Assembly: GCA_017461225.1 (NCBI GenBank)
Contig: JAFTYV010000003.1
Coordinates: 1 to 39,986, forward strand
DNA: 39,986 bases
DNA from: Candidatus Methanomethylophilaceae archaeon
GTDB taxonomy: Archaea; Thermoplasmatota; Thermoplasmata; Methanomassiliicoccales; Methanomethylophilaceae
Direction: 5' to 3'
The notes beneath the pieces are model-generated. The model ran no database searches and was not told the DNA's origin. It was given only the letters and a program-made list of their open reading frames with translations. Position 1 is the first letter of the stretch. Every line of letters begins with the position of its first letter. The translations under genes were made by a program, and so were the position numbers. This document shows positions 17,000 to 24,270 of the stretch, one piece after another.

Positions 17000-18118
17000 T
17001 CAGCTGTCGTGCCTTCCCCTGTCCGGGCTGAAGTCCCTGTACAGCGGGACGAGGTCGTCAAGGGGGATGTCGGTCTTGAAGGATGTGGGGGACACGTGCG
17101 TCTTGGACGCCCTCCCGTGCTCCTGCAGGAACCCGATGAAGTCGTCGATCCTCGGAGGGGACATCTTGATGTGGGAGGACAGCTCGCTCATGTCGTAGAC
17201 GAAGACCTCGGTGTCCAGTTCGTTCCTCCAGAGGTCGAGGTACTTGTTGCACCTGCGCTCAGCGGCCATGCCGGCCGGATCCATCGCCATCAGCGTGTCC
17301 CTGTCGTGCAGGGGGCCTAGCCAGAACGGGCCGAGCCTGTGTTCGGCGTCCGGTAGCCTGGAGGTGGAGCGCTCCATGGTCTCCATGTCGTAGTGCATGT
17401 ACCCCAGCTGTGCGAGGGTGGAGTCGGCCGCGTCGGCCCCCTCGGTGACCTGGACGTAGGTCCTGTAGTAGTGGTCCGCGTAGAAGGACAGGAGCGGCTT
17501 CATACCCCTGTCGTACTTCGCCAGCTCCCTGGCGATGGTGCACATGAGGATGCGGAGTCCGCCCTCGTGGCACATGAACCCGCGGATGGGTTCGGACTGG
17601 TACCTGCGCCTGCATTTGGCAGCATGTGCCCCCGCGAGCGGTGCGGTGTCCGTGGCGGTTATGGCGAGTACCCCCCTCCTGCGGCAGCCCCTGACGACCG
17701 ACTGTATGAACGGCGCGGGGGAACCGAAGGGGTCCAGGTCCACGTAGTCGAAGCTGCTCTCGGCGAAGAGGGCGTGCATGTTCCTGTTGGAGCTGACGCA
17801 GTTGTCGAGCCCGTTGATCTCGATGTTGGCGTCGATGTACGGGATCGCGTCGGAGCTGATGTCGTTGGCGGTGACCGTCGTCCCCCTGACCTCGTTGGCT
17901 ATCCTGACGGCTCTGGAACCTGTGGCCGTCATGGCGTCGGCGACGGTCATGTCGCGTCCCATGGTCCTGAGGAACATGACGCTGACGTCGCGGTTGAACG
18001 ACATCTGCTCGTTGAAGAAGACGGAACCCTGGATCTTGCCGGGTCCGTGCACCGAATGGGTCTCGGGGACCAGAATGTCCGTGGAACCCTCCCTTATCAG
18101 GACGCCGTCGGGCCTCAA
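17000..18118 (-). CDS. trm1: tRNA (guanine26-N2)-dimethyltransferase Trm1 (372 aa)
   Basis: SAM-dependent enzyme that makes N2,N2-dimethylguanosine at position 26 of tRNAs. Visible are VFFNEQMSFNRDVSVMFL, the SAM-binding region VADAMTATGSRAVRIANEV, TVTANDISSDAI and the catalytic DLDPFGSP (127-134), followed by GVLAITATDTAPLAGAHAAKC and the Trm1-specific C-terminal domain. The length is normal for archaea. The start codon is TTG at 18118, inside the stop of the upstream THEP1 gene (TTGA overlap), and MRPDGVLIREGSTDILVP is the usual N-terminus, so translation is probably coupled. Confidence 0.94.
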   Translation of the reverse strand: MRPDGVLIREGSTDILVPETHSVHGPGKIQGSVFFNEQMSFNRDVSVMFLRTMGRDMTVADAMTATGSRAVRIANEVRGTTVTANDISSDAIPYIDANIEINGLDNCVSSNRNMHALFAESSFDYVDLDPFGSPAPFIQSVVRGCRRRGVLAITATDTAPLAGAHAAKCRRRYQSEPIRGFMCHEGGLRILMCTIARELAKYDRGMKPLLSFYADHYYRTYVQVTEGADAADSTLAQLGYMHYDMETMERSTSRLPDAEHRLGPFWLGPLHDRDTLMAMDPAGMAAERRCNKYLDLWRNELDTEVFVYDMSELSSHIKMSPPRIDDFIGFLQEHGRASKTHVSPTSFKTDIPLDDLVPLYRDFSPDRGRHDS

Positions 18119-18660
18119 ACGTTCTCACCGTTCATGAGGCGGACGATCTTGTAGGGCAGGATGTTCCTGTTGGTGGGTGTCACCTCGAGGATGCGGACGT
18201 CGTCCCTCCTCCTGATGTCCTGCAGGAGGGGGTTCCTGGATTTCTTGTGGAGGGTGATGATCATGGGTTTGTCGACGTCGAGCGCCTCCTTGACGGCGTC
18301 GATGAACGCCTGGCTCTCGACCTCCATCTTCCCGACCTCGTCGATGACGATGATGTCGCACTTCTCGCAGGCCTCCCTGATGGCGGCGACACCGACCGAT
18401 TCGAGCTTGCCGAGGTCGACGCCGATCTTGCCGACCATGACCTTGCTCTCGATGTCCACGCTGGCGAACACCTCCGTCTCCCCGGTGAGGAGGTTCCTGA
18501 CAGTGAAACCCGTCTTGTGTCTCCCGTCGCCGACAGGTTCGTCGATCATGCCGCCGATCGAGAGTTCTCCATCCTGCAGCATCTCGATGACACGGAGCAG
18601 CGCATAGGTCTTGCCTGAGCCAGGTAACCCGGTAATTCCGATTTTGATGTCAGATATCAT
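18115..18660 (-). CDS. Nucleoside-triphosphatase THEP1-like (181 aa)
   Basis: P-loop NTPase of the THEP1/NTPCR family, which hydrolyses NTPs slowly in vitro; the physiological role is unsettled and a link to nucleic-acid or nucleotide metabolism is assumed. Walker A is GLPGSGKT (11-18). The segment IGGMIDEPVGDGRHKTGFTVRNLLTGE and the Walker B strand CDIIVIDEVGKMEVESQAF are family hallmarks, and DKPMIITLHKKSRNPLLQDI follows. The frame is open 17 codons upstream, but MISDIKIGITGLPGSGKT is the natural start. Overlap with trm1 suggests a shared tRNA or nucleotide function. Confidence 0.9.
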   Translation of the reverse strand: MISDIKIGITGLPGSGKTYALLRVIEMLQDGELSIGGMIDEPVGDGRHKTGFTVRNLLTGETEVFASVDIESKVMVGKIGVDLGKLESVGVAAIREACEKCDIIVIDEVGKMEVESQAFIDAVKEALDVDKPMIITLHKKSRNPLLQDIRRRDDVRILEVTPTNRNILPYKIVRLMNGENV

Positions 18661-18687
18661 GTCAATGCCCACCAGTGAATAGTACTG

Positions 18688-18722
18688 GACATACCAGTAT
18701 GTCTTTCTCAATATTTAAATAA
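18688..18722 (-). promoter_or_regulatory. THEP1-trm1 promoter with palindrome at the expected transcription start
   Basis: The TATA box ATTATTTAAATAT lies at 18709-18722 (minus). GACATAC (18688-18694) and GTATGTC (18697-18703) are perfect 7-nt arms around CA, at the predicted start site. A second short repeat, CCAGT (18672-18676) with ACTGG (18684-18688), overlaps it. Confidence 0.5.
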
Positions 18723-18775
18723 TCGTTCTGGTGGGAGTGCCCCGTCTGGCACATGGAACGGGTGTTCCGAGGGAA

Positions 18776-19153
18776 TCACTCGATCGAGGACACGTACATC
18801 AGCGGGTAGTCGAGTTCGGGGTCGTACCTCATCTCGGACGTCACGACGGTGTCCCCGATGCGTATCCTGACGACGGCGTCGATCATGTCCCCGGTGAGGG
18901 AGACGTACGAGTACGTGTCGTCACCGCGGTTGAAGACGGACCTGTCTATCCTCACGACCGCCGACTCCACGTACGGCTGGACACCGATGGTGCGTCCGAT
19001 GAGGTCCTCGAGATCCGTCACGGTGTCGGTGTTGAACGGCGTGCCGACGAACTGGTGGTATATCGTGCCCATCTTGATCCCCGCCTCGAAGACGGCCCTC
19101 TCGCGGGTCGTGCATCCGAACATGGAATCGGCCCTCTCTTCCCTCTGGCTCAT
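18776..19153 (-). CDS. mptD: Archaeal dihydroneopterin aldolase MptD (125 aa)
   Basis: Cleaves 7,8-dihydroneopterin to 6-hydroxymethyl-dihydropterin and glycolaldehyde in methanopterin or folate-type pterin synthesis (DUF372/MJ1585 family). The signature is FGCTTRERAVFEAGIKMGTIYHQFVGTPFN near the N-terminus, followed by DLEDLIGRTIGVQPYVESAVVRID. The length is normal. The frame is open upstream, but the ATG at 19153 is 25 nt after a TATA box (19176-19184), which suggests a leaderless message. It is divergent from nadA. In a Methanomassiliicoccales background, where the methanopterin methyl branch is missing, it more likely feeds a folate-like cofactor; this is inference. Confidence 0.9.
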   Translation of the reverse strand: MSQREERADSMFGCTTRERAVFEAGIKMGTIYHQFVGTPFNTDTVTDLEDLIGRTIGVQPYVESAVVRIDRSVFNRGDDTYSYVSLTGDMIDAVVRIRIGDTVVTSEMRYDPELDYPLMYVSSIE

Positions 19154-19175
19154 GGTCCCCGATTGAGGGGGCTCG

Positions 19176-19245
19176 GTTATAACGGTTGTCCCGTCCGTAT
19201 CCGCTCCGTCATCCCCGGGTACTTGGCTAGACAATTGTTATATAC
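19176..19245. promoter_or_regulatory. Divergent mptD / nadA promoters
   Basis: The minus-strand GTTATAAC box (19176-19184) serves mptD; the plus-strand TGTTATATAC (19236-19245) lies about 25 nt before the nadA ATG. Confidence 0.6.
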
Positions 19246-19265
19246 GCGTCAGGGATGGAAGGTTC

Positions 19266-20162
19266 ATGGAAGAGATCGTGGCCCGCATCGCGGAGCTGAA
19301 GGGGGAGCTGAACGCAGTCATCCTCGCGCACAACTACTGTCTGCCCGAGGTTCAGGACGTGGCGGATTACGTCGGCGATTCCCTGGGTCTGTCCATCAAG
19401 GCGTCCACCACCGATGCGGACGTCATCGTGTTCTGCGGTGTCACCTTCATGGCCGAGACCGCGAAGATCCTCAGTCCCGGCAAGACCGTCATCATCCCGG
19501 ATCCGGCCGCACACTGCGCCATGGCCGCCATGTGCACGCCCGAGCAGATCGACCGTGTGAGGTCGGAGAACCCCGGTGCGGAGGTCGTCGGTTACGTCAA
19601 CAGCACCGCGGCGTGCAAGGCCCGCATGGACGTGTGCTGCACGTCCTCCAACGCCGTGGAGATCGTCAACGGCACCGCATCCGACAGGGTGATCTTCGTC
19701 CCCGACAGGAACCTCGGGACCTATGTGGCGTCGAAGTGCCCCGGCAAGGAGGTCGTACTCTGGAACGGGTTCTGCCCGATACACCAGGCGATAACCGTCG
19801 GTCAGGTCTCGGAGCTCAGGGACAGGTTCCCCGGAGCCCCCGTGGTCGCGCACCCCGAGTGCAGGACGGAGGTCCTGGACATGGCGGACCACATAGGGTC
19901 CACCGAGAAGATGATCTCGATCGCACGCTCGTCGGACTCCGACGACATCATCGTCCTGACCGAGGTCGGAATGCGCCACCGCCTGGAGGCGGAGTGCCCC
20001 GGAAAGAGGTTCCATTTCCCCGAGCACGCGGTCTGCTCCGCGATGAAGATGGCGGACCTCCGCTCGATAGTCTCCTGCATGGAGGGCATGTCCAACCGCA
20101 TGGAGCTCGATCCCGAGATGCTCGACAGGGCGTACGCCCCGGTCAAGCGCATGGTCGGTTGA
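19266..20162 (+). CDS. nadA: Quinolinate synthase (298 aa)
   Basis: Condenses iminoaspartate with dihydroxyacetone phosphate to quinolinate in de novo NAD synthesis. It is a [4Fe-4S] enzyme: the three cluster cysteines are C84 (PDPAAHCAMAAMC), C170 (WNGFCPIH) and C257 (PEHAVCSAMKM), in the archaeal arrangement. AHNYCLPEVQDVADYVGDSL and GYVNSTAACKA bind substrate. The length is normal for the short archaeal form. The start has a purine-rich GGAAGG before it and a TATA box 25 nt upstream. NadB and NadC are not nearby, and the gene appears monocistronic. Confidence 0.96.
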   Translation: MEEIVARIAELKGELNAVILAHNYCLPEVQDVADYVGDSLGLSIKASTTDADVIVFCGVTFMAETAKILSPGKTVIIPDPAAHCAMAAMCTPEQIDRVRSENPGAEVVGYVNSTAACKARMDVCCTSSNAVEIVNGTASDRVIFVPDRNLGTYVASKCPGKEVVLWNGFCPIHQAITVGQVSELRDRFPGAPVVAHPECRTEVLDMADHIGSTEKMISIARSSDSDDIIVLTEVGMRHRLEAECPGKRFHFPEHAVCSAMKMADLRSIVSCMEGMSNRMELDPEMLDRAYAPVKRMVG

Positions 20163-20163
20163 A

Positions 20164-20625
20164 TCAGGAGTACATGTAATCGATCTTCCTCACCGCGCTG
20201 GCGGGGATGAGTCCCTTCAGGTTTCCGTCGTTCACATCGACGGTCTTGAACGCGATCATGACGAGGTGCCTTATCGTGTCCACCGAGGGTGCGCGGTCGA
20301 AGTAGCTCTGGACGATCTTGAAGTAGATCTTCGGCTCGTCGTTGTCCATGTAGAACCCGCCGTTGTTGATGGTGTTGTTCACCCTGTTGAGTTCGGGTAT
20401 CAGCTTGGCGCGGGCCTCCTCGGGGATGTCGAACAGCAGGTAGCAGTAGATGTTCAGGGTGCGGTTGTCGTCGTCCGCGACGATCATCATCCCGATCGGG
20501 AGGTCGTCACCCATCGCGCTGAGGAGGATCACGTCGTTCTCCGCCATCTCGTAATCCAGCTTGCTGGCATCGAGTGCCTTCTGGACGTTCCTCAGGACCG
20601 TCTTCTTGTCTGCCTTCCCGAACAT
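20164..20625 (-). CDS. YbjN-like / secretion-chaperone-fold protein (153 aa)
   Basis: A small acidic alpha/beta protein. MFGKADKKTVLRNVQKALDASKLDYEMAENDVILLSAMGDDLPIGMMIVADDDNRTLNIYCYLLFDIPEEARAKLIPELNRVNNTINNGGFYMD... has the helix-strand order and the LNxxNxxxxxGxF...D segment of the YbjN superfamily. In bacteria these proteins affect stress and motility; in archaea the role is unknown. The start at 20625 is preceded by AGGGGG and a TATA-like box at 20648-20657. It ends 1 nt from the convergent nadA stop. Confidence 0.75.
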   Translation of the reverse strand: MFGKADKKTVLRNVQKALDASKLDYEMAENDVILLSAMGDDLPIGMMIVADDDNRTLNIYCYLLFDIPEEARAKLIPELNRVNNTINNGGFYMDNDEPKIYFKIVQSYFDRAPSVDTIRHLVMIAFKTVDVNDGNLKGLIPASAVRKIDYMYS

Positions 20626-20722
20626 ACCCCCTGTATCCGACTGGATGGTATTTACGTTTGTTACCTCGGTCCCCTCCGCGTCGGATGCAAAGTGATAACT
20701 ACCGGTCCGGATTCGGCGCATC

Positions 20723-21595
20723 ATGCGCTCGGATGCCCGGTACCCTTCGATGATGTTCATCGCATCGCTGCTCGTCTTCGGTACAAACGGCGTCGTCGCC
20801 AGCACGATAGGGTTGGACGGCATCCGGATCGTCCTGCTCAGGTCCATGATCGGGGCCGTGGCGCTTGTCGCGGTCTTCCTGGTGATGGGGAACAGGTTCA
20901 CGTTCCACCGCGACCGCCGCACGTTCATGCTGATGGCGGTGTCCGGGGCGTCCATGGGGTTGAGCTGGATGTGCCTGTTCGAGGCCTACGACTCGGCGGG
21001 TGTCGGTCTGGCGTCCCTCGAGTACTACTGCGGCCCCGTCATCGTGATGGCCCTCTCGCCGCTGCTGTTCGGGGAGCGTCTGACCGCACGGAGGGCCCTG
21101 GGTTTCGCCGTGGTCTTTATCGGGATCGTCGCGGTCGGGATGGACGGTGTCAGTGGTTCCGCCGATGCCGGGGGGCTCCTCCTCGGCGCGATGTCCGCCG
21201 TGCTGCTGGCGGTCATGATAGTCACCAACAAGATGGCGGTCGGGGTCCGGGGGATGGAGAACCCCGTGGTCCAGCTGGTGTTCGCCTTCGCGACCGTTGC
21301 GGCGGTGTCGCTCGTCACGGGGGATGCGGCGATGGCCGTCGCCCCGTCGGATGTGCCCGGCATACTGGTCCTGGGGCTGGTGAACACGGCCCTCGGATGC
21401 GTCCTGTACTTCACGTCGATGGGGCGCATACGCTCCCAGACGGTCGCGGTCTGCGGTTACATAGAGCCGCTCACCGCGGTGGTCCTGGCGGCACTCGTCC
21501 TCGGAGAGCCGATGGGACCGGTCCAGGTACTGGGTGCGGCGATGGTCATAGGCGGCGCCCTCTTCTGCGAGACGGGTGCCGTTGCTTCAGAATGA
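20723..21595 (+). CDS. EamA/DMT-family transporter (290 aa)
   Basis: Integral membrane permease of the drug/metabolite transporter superfamily. It has about ten hydrophobic helices arranged as two EamA halves: residues 10-135 (SLLVFGTNGVVAS ... EYYCGPVIVMALSPLLFGERLTARRALGFAVVFIGIVAVG) and 145-285 (GLLLGAMSAVLLAVMIVTNKMA ... YIEPLTAVVLAALVLGEPMGPVQVLGAAMVIGG). The paired SPLLFGERLT and AALVLGEPMG elements are the family hallmark. The substrate cannot be predicted; amino acids or nucleotide-related metabolites are common. The start is in a weak promoter region shared with the divergent YbjN-like gene. Confidence 0.9.
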   Translation: MRSDARYPSMMFIASLLVFGTNGVVASTIGLDGIRIVLLRSMIGAVALVAVFLVMGNRFTFHRDRRTFMLMAVSGASMGLSWMCLFEAYDSAGVGLASLEYYCGPVIVMALSPLLFGERLTARRALGFAVVFIGIVAVGMDGVSGSADAGGLLLGAMSAVLLAVMIVTNKMAVGVRGMENPVVQLVFAFATVAAVSLVTGDAAMAVAPSDVPGILVLGLVNTALGCVLYFTSMGRIRSQTVAVCGYIEPLTAVVLAALVLGEPMGPVQVLGAAMVIGGALFCETGAVASE

Positions 21596-21606
21596 TGGGG
21601 GGGAGG

Positions 21607-21625
21607 GACCGGGGGTCACCCGGTC
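21607..21625. terminator. Bidirectional terminator hairpin between EamA and citrate synthase
   Basis: GACCGGG (21607-21613) pairs perfectly with CCCGGTC (21619-21625) between two convergent genes. Confidence 0.5.
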
Positions 21626-21646
21626 CTCATCCGGTGTCCGGACGGA

Positions 21647-22996
21647 TCATCTCTGCTCGATGTCCGTGTACTCCTTCGGCTCCACCATGTTGACGTAGGC
21701 GGGGCGGAGGATCTTGTTGGAGGTGATGAGCTCCTCCATGCGGTGTGCGCTCCATCCGACGATCCTCGCGGTGGCGAAGAGGGGGGTGAAGAGCTCGCGG
21801 GGGATGTCCAGCATGTCGTAGACGAACCCGCTGTAGAAGTCGACGTTGGCGCTGACGCTCGTCGCATTGGGCCTCTTGGCCAGGATGAGCTCGGGCGCGA
21901 TCCTCTCGATGGTGGCGTAGAGCTTGAAGTCGGCCTGGCGGTGCTTCTCGATCGAGAGCTTCTCCACGAAGGACTTGAACACCTCGGCACGGGGGTCGGA
22001 CTCGGTGTACACCGCATGGCCCATGCCGTAGACGAGACCCTGGTGGTCGAACGCCTTCTTGTCGAGGATGCGGTTGAGGTACCTCCTGAGCTCGCACTCG
22101 TCGTCGAGGTTGTGGACGTGCTTCTTGATGTCGTCGATCATGTCCATCACCTTGAGGTTGGCGCCGCCGTGCTTGGGACCCTTCAGGGACGACATGGCCG
22201 CGGAGACCACGGCGTAGGTGTCGGAACCGCTGGAGGTCGTGACCCTGGTGGTGAACGTGGAGTTGTTGCCGCCTCCGTGCTCCATGTGGAGGACGAGGGC
22301 GAGGTCGAGGACGGTGGCCTCGAGGTACGTGTAGTTCTTGTCCGGCCTGAGCATGCGGAGGATGTTCTCCGCGGTGGAGAGCGTCGGGTCGGGCTTGTGG
22401 ATGTACATGCTCTCGTCGTTGATGTAGTGGTTGTACGCATGGTAGCTGTAGACGGTGAGCATCGGGAACACGCTGATCAGGAAGATGCACTGCCTGAGGA
22501 CGTTGTCCAGCGAGTTGTCTATGGCCTTCTTGTCGTAGGACGAGAGGAAGAGGACGCTCCTGGTGATGGAGTTCATGATGTCGTTGCTTGCCGCCTTCAT
22601 GATGACGTCCCTTGTGAACGTGTAGGGAAGCTTGCGCTCGTCGTTGAGGAAGCCCTTGAACTCCTTCAGCTCGGCCTCGGTGGGAAGCTGTCCGAAGAGC
22701 AGGAGGTAGGTGACCTCCTCGAACCCGAACCTCTTGTTGAGGAACCCGCTGCAGAGGTCCTTGATGTCGTATCCGCGGTAGCGGAGCGTTCCGGGTGCGG
22801 GGACCTTGGCCCCGTCGACCATCCTCGTACCCGAGACCTGCGAGACGGTGGTGAGGCCGCAGACGACACCGTTCCCCTGGCTGTCGCGCAGACCCTTCTT
22901 CACGTCGTACTTGGCGTACTGCTCGGGCGCAACAGTGTCGCTCTGCAGGCACATGTCGCGTTTCGAGTCGATGAAATGCTTGTATTCGTGATTCAT
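21647..22996 (-). CDS. gltA: Citrate synthase (449 aa)
   Basis: Condenses oxaloacetate and acetyl-CoA to citrate, probably supplying 2-oxoglutarate and glutamate in a biosynthetic half cycle. Family features include LRYRGYDIKDLC, the oxaloacetate-binding HMEHGGGNNSTFTTR, GPKHGGANLKV (active-site His), GMGHAVYTESDPRAEVF (active-site His and Asp region) and NVDFYSGFVYDMLDIPRELFTPLFATARIVGWSAHRMEE. The N-terminus is longer than in the shortest archaeal forms. The start MNHEYKHF at 22996 has a GGGGGAG ribosome site; an ATG 13 codons upstream is less likely. A 16-bp palindrome sits in its leader. 2-methylcitrate synthase is the alternative, with no prp genes nearby. Confidence 0.93.
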   Translation of the reverse strand: MNHEYKHFIDSKRDMCLQSDTVAPEQYAKYDVKKGLRDSQGNGVVCGLTTVSQVSGTRMVDGAKVPAPGTLRYRGYDIKDLCSGFLNKRFGFEEVTYLLLFGQLPTEAELKEFKGFLNDERKLPYTFTRDVIMKAASNDIMNSITRSVLFLSSYDKKAIDNSLDNVLRQCIFLISVFPMLTVYSYHAYNHYINDESMYIHKPDPTLSTAENILRMLRPDKNYTYLEATVLDLALVLHMEHGGGNNSTFTTRVTTSSGSDTYAVVSAAMSSLKGPKHGGANLKVMDMIDDIKKHVHNLDDECELRRYLNRILDKKAFDHQGLVYGMGHAVYTESDPRAEVFKSFVEKLSIEKHRQADFKLYATIERIAPELILAKRPNATSVSANVDFYSGFVYDMLDIPRELFTPLFATARIVGWSAHRMEELITSNKILRPAYVNMVEPKEYTDIEQR

Positions 22997-23031
22997 GTGT
23001 TTCTCCCCCGGAAAAGGTTTGGTCATCCGGA

Positions 23032-23047
23032 TCACCGCGCGCGGTGA
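23032..23047. promoter_or_regulatory. 16-bp perfect palindrome in the citrate synthase leader
   Basis: TCACCGCGCGCGGTGA lies between the TATA box (minus, 23076-23086) and the ATG at 22996, just after the expected transcription start. It is a candidate operator or leader hairpin. Confidence 0.45.
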
Positions 23048-23075
23048 CCGTGGATTGACTACGAACGCTGGGACC

Positions 23076-23086
23076 GTATTAATAGT
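23076..23086 (-). promoter_or_regulatory. TATA box of citrate synthase
   Basis: Minus-strand CTATTAATACG; the transcription start is expected near 23055, which gives a leader of about 60 nt. Confidence 0.55.
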
Positions 23087-23131
23087 ATTTCCATGGGCCA
23101 GAACCGGAAACCGGCGGTATCCCGCGAACCA

Positions 23132-23992
23132 TCAGAGCGGGTTGCCGGAAAGGTTCACCAGGCTGCCGATCCTGTCGATCTCGGTCCCCACCGCGGACTC
23201 GTCGAAGGTCAGCGTCAGGGCACCCTGGGGGCAGACCTCCACGCACCTGCCGCATCCCCTGCACAGGGAGTCGTCGACCGAACATCCGCCGTCGGTGACG
23301 GAGATGGCCGTGGTGAAGCACCATTCCGTGCATGTGCCGCAGCCGTCGCACCTGGAGGGGTCCGCGTTCAGCTCCACGCCGGTCATCCTCCTGAACTGGG
23401 AGCCAATCTCGTCGGAGATGTCCCTGACCATGTTCCACAGGCAGCAGCAGGGACAGCAGTTGCACAGGGTCATCAGGTCGGTGGTCTTGCCGGTGTTGAG
23501 CCACATGCTGTCCAGCCTGTTCCTCCCCACGATGTGCACGAGGCCCAGCTCGGCGCACCTGTCGAGGTACCGGTGGGCCTCCTCCACGGTGGCCATGCGC
23601 CCGTACTCCGGAGGGATCCTGTGGACTCCCTTGCCCATGAATATGCAGCCGTTCTCGATCGGATAGTCCCCGCACTTGCTGGAGAGCCTGCAGAGGCAGA
23701 AGTTCATGATGAAGATGTCCTCGCCCGCACGGGAGACGATCTCCTTCGCGACCTGGCTGGGCAGGATGGTCCTCTCACCGGCCGAGTCCACGCTGATGTC
23801 GGTCTCGACGGTCCTGGACCTGCTGCGGACCACATCGTCCTTGGGCAGGAGGATCATGTCGTCGCCCCTGAACATCACCCTCTCCACGACGGCGTTGAAG
23901 ACCCTGGAGCGCCTGGTGAAGGATGCGAGACCGTACCTGAACTTGAATACGCGCCTCACTGTCCAGACGCTGATGCGGGGGATGATGTTCAT
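23132..23992 (-). CDS. Cysteine-rich 2x[4Fe-4S] ferredoxin-like protein (286 aa)
   Basis: Electron carrier or iron-sulfur enzyme subunit of unknown partner. The C-terminus has two classic clusters: C215-x2-C218-x2-C221-x3-C225 and C244-x2-C247-x2-C250-x3-C254 (the latter followed by Pro). The N-terminal 200 residues hold a second set of cysteines: CLC at 99-101, C107 and C116 (FCLCRLSSKCGDYPIENGCIFMG), then a remarkable CNCCPCCC run at 177-184, which could bind an extra cluster. No membrane segment is seen. This layout is known from uncharacterised ferredoxin-domain proteins of anaerobes. The TATA box at 24013-24022 places transcription at the ATG. A 15-bp palindrome covers the start codon. 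Confidence 0.85.
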   Translation of the reverse strand: MNIIPRISVWTVRRVFKFRYGLASFTRRSRVFNAVVERVMFRGDDMILLPKDDVVRSRSRTVETDISVDSAGERTILPSQVAKEIVSRAGEDIFIMNFCLCRLSSKCGDYPIENGCIFMGKGVHRIPPEYGRMATVEEAHRYLDRCAELGLVHIVGRNRLDSMWLNTGKTTDLMTLCNCCPCCCLWNMVRDISDEIGSQFRRMTGVELNADPSRCDGCGTCTEWCFTTAISVTDGGCSVDDSLCRGCGRCVEVCPQGALTLTFDESAVGTEIDRIGSLVNLSGNPL

Positions 23993-24056
23993 GCATCCCG
24001 GATGCAGTCGGGTTCTTAAAGACTGCCCTCCGGCCCGAGGGGAACCTGAAATATAA
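23992..24056. promoter_or_regulatory. Divergent promoters of the ferredoxin and ThiS-like genes, with a palindrome
   Basis: TGCATCCCGGATGCA (23992-24006) is a 7-1-7 inverted repeat touching the ferredoxin start codon. The minus TATA CTTTAAGAA (24013-24022) serves the ferredoxin gene; the plus GAAATATAAC box (24048-24056) lies about 25 nt before the ThiS-like ATG. Confidence 0.5.
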
Positions 24057-24076
24057 CCGGCGGACGATGACGTGCC

Positions 24077-24268
24077 ATGGCGAAGCTCATCGTTTCAGGC
24101 AGGGAGCACCTCATAGCGGACGGGGAGACGGTCGCTTCCGCGGCCACGGCCGCGGGACTGCGTCCGGACTCGTACCTTTTCCTGTGCGACGGCACCCCGG
24201 TCCCCATGGACTCGACGGTGTCGCCGGACTCCGAGGTCCGCGCCCTGCGCGTGGCGTCGGGCGGATGA
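24077..24268 (+). CDS. ThiS/MoaD-type ubiquitin-like protein with C-terminal Gly-Gly (63 aa)
   Basis: Small beta-grasp sulfur carrier or protein modifier. MAKLIVSGREHLIADGETVASAATAAGLRPDSYLFLCDGTPVPMDSTVSPDSEVRALRVASGG shows the expected pattern of beta strands and helix, LIVSG at the start, FLCDGTPVPMDSTV in the middle, an acidic SPDSEVRALRV strand and a terminal GG. The GG is activated by E1-like enzymes in ThiS, MoaD and the archaeal SAMP proteins. No E1-like or sulfur-transfer gene is adjacent, so its pathway (molybdopterin or tungstopterin, thiamine, tRNA thiolation or protein tagging) is open. It has its own leaderless-type promoter and ends 2 nt from the convergent CobQ-like gene. Confidence 0.85.
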   Translation: MAKLIVSGREHLIADGETVASAATAAGLRPDSYLFLCDGTPVPMDSTVSPDSEVRALRVASGG

Positions 24269-24270
24269 CC

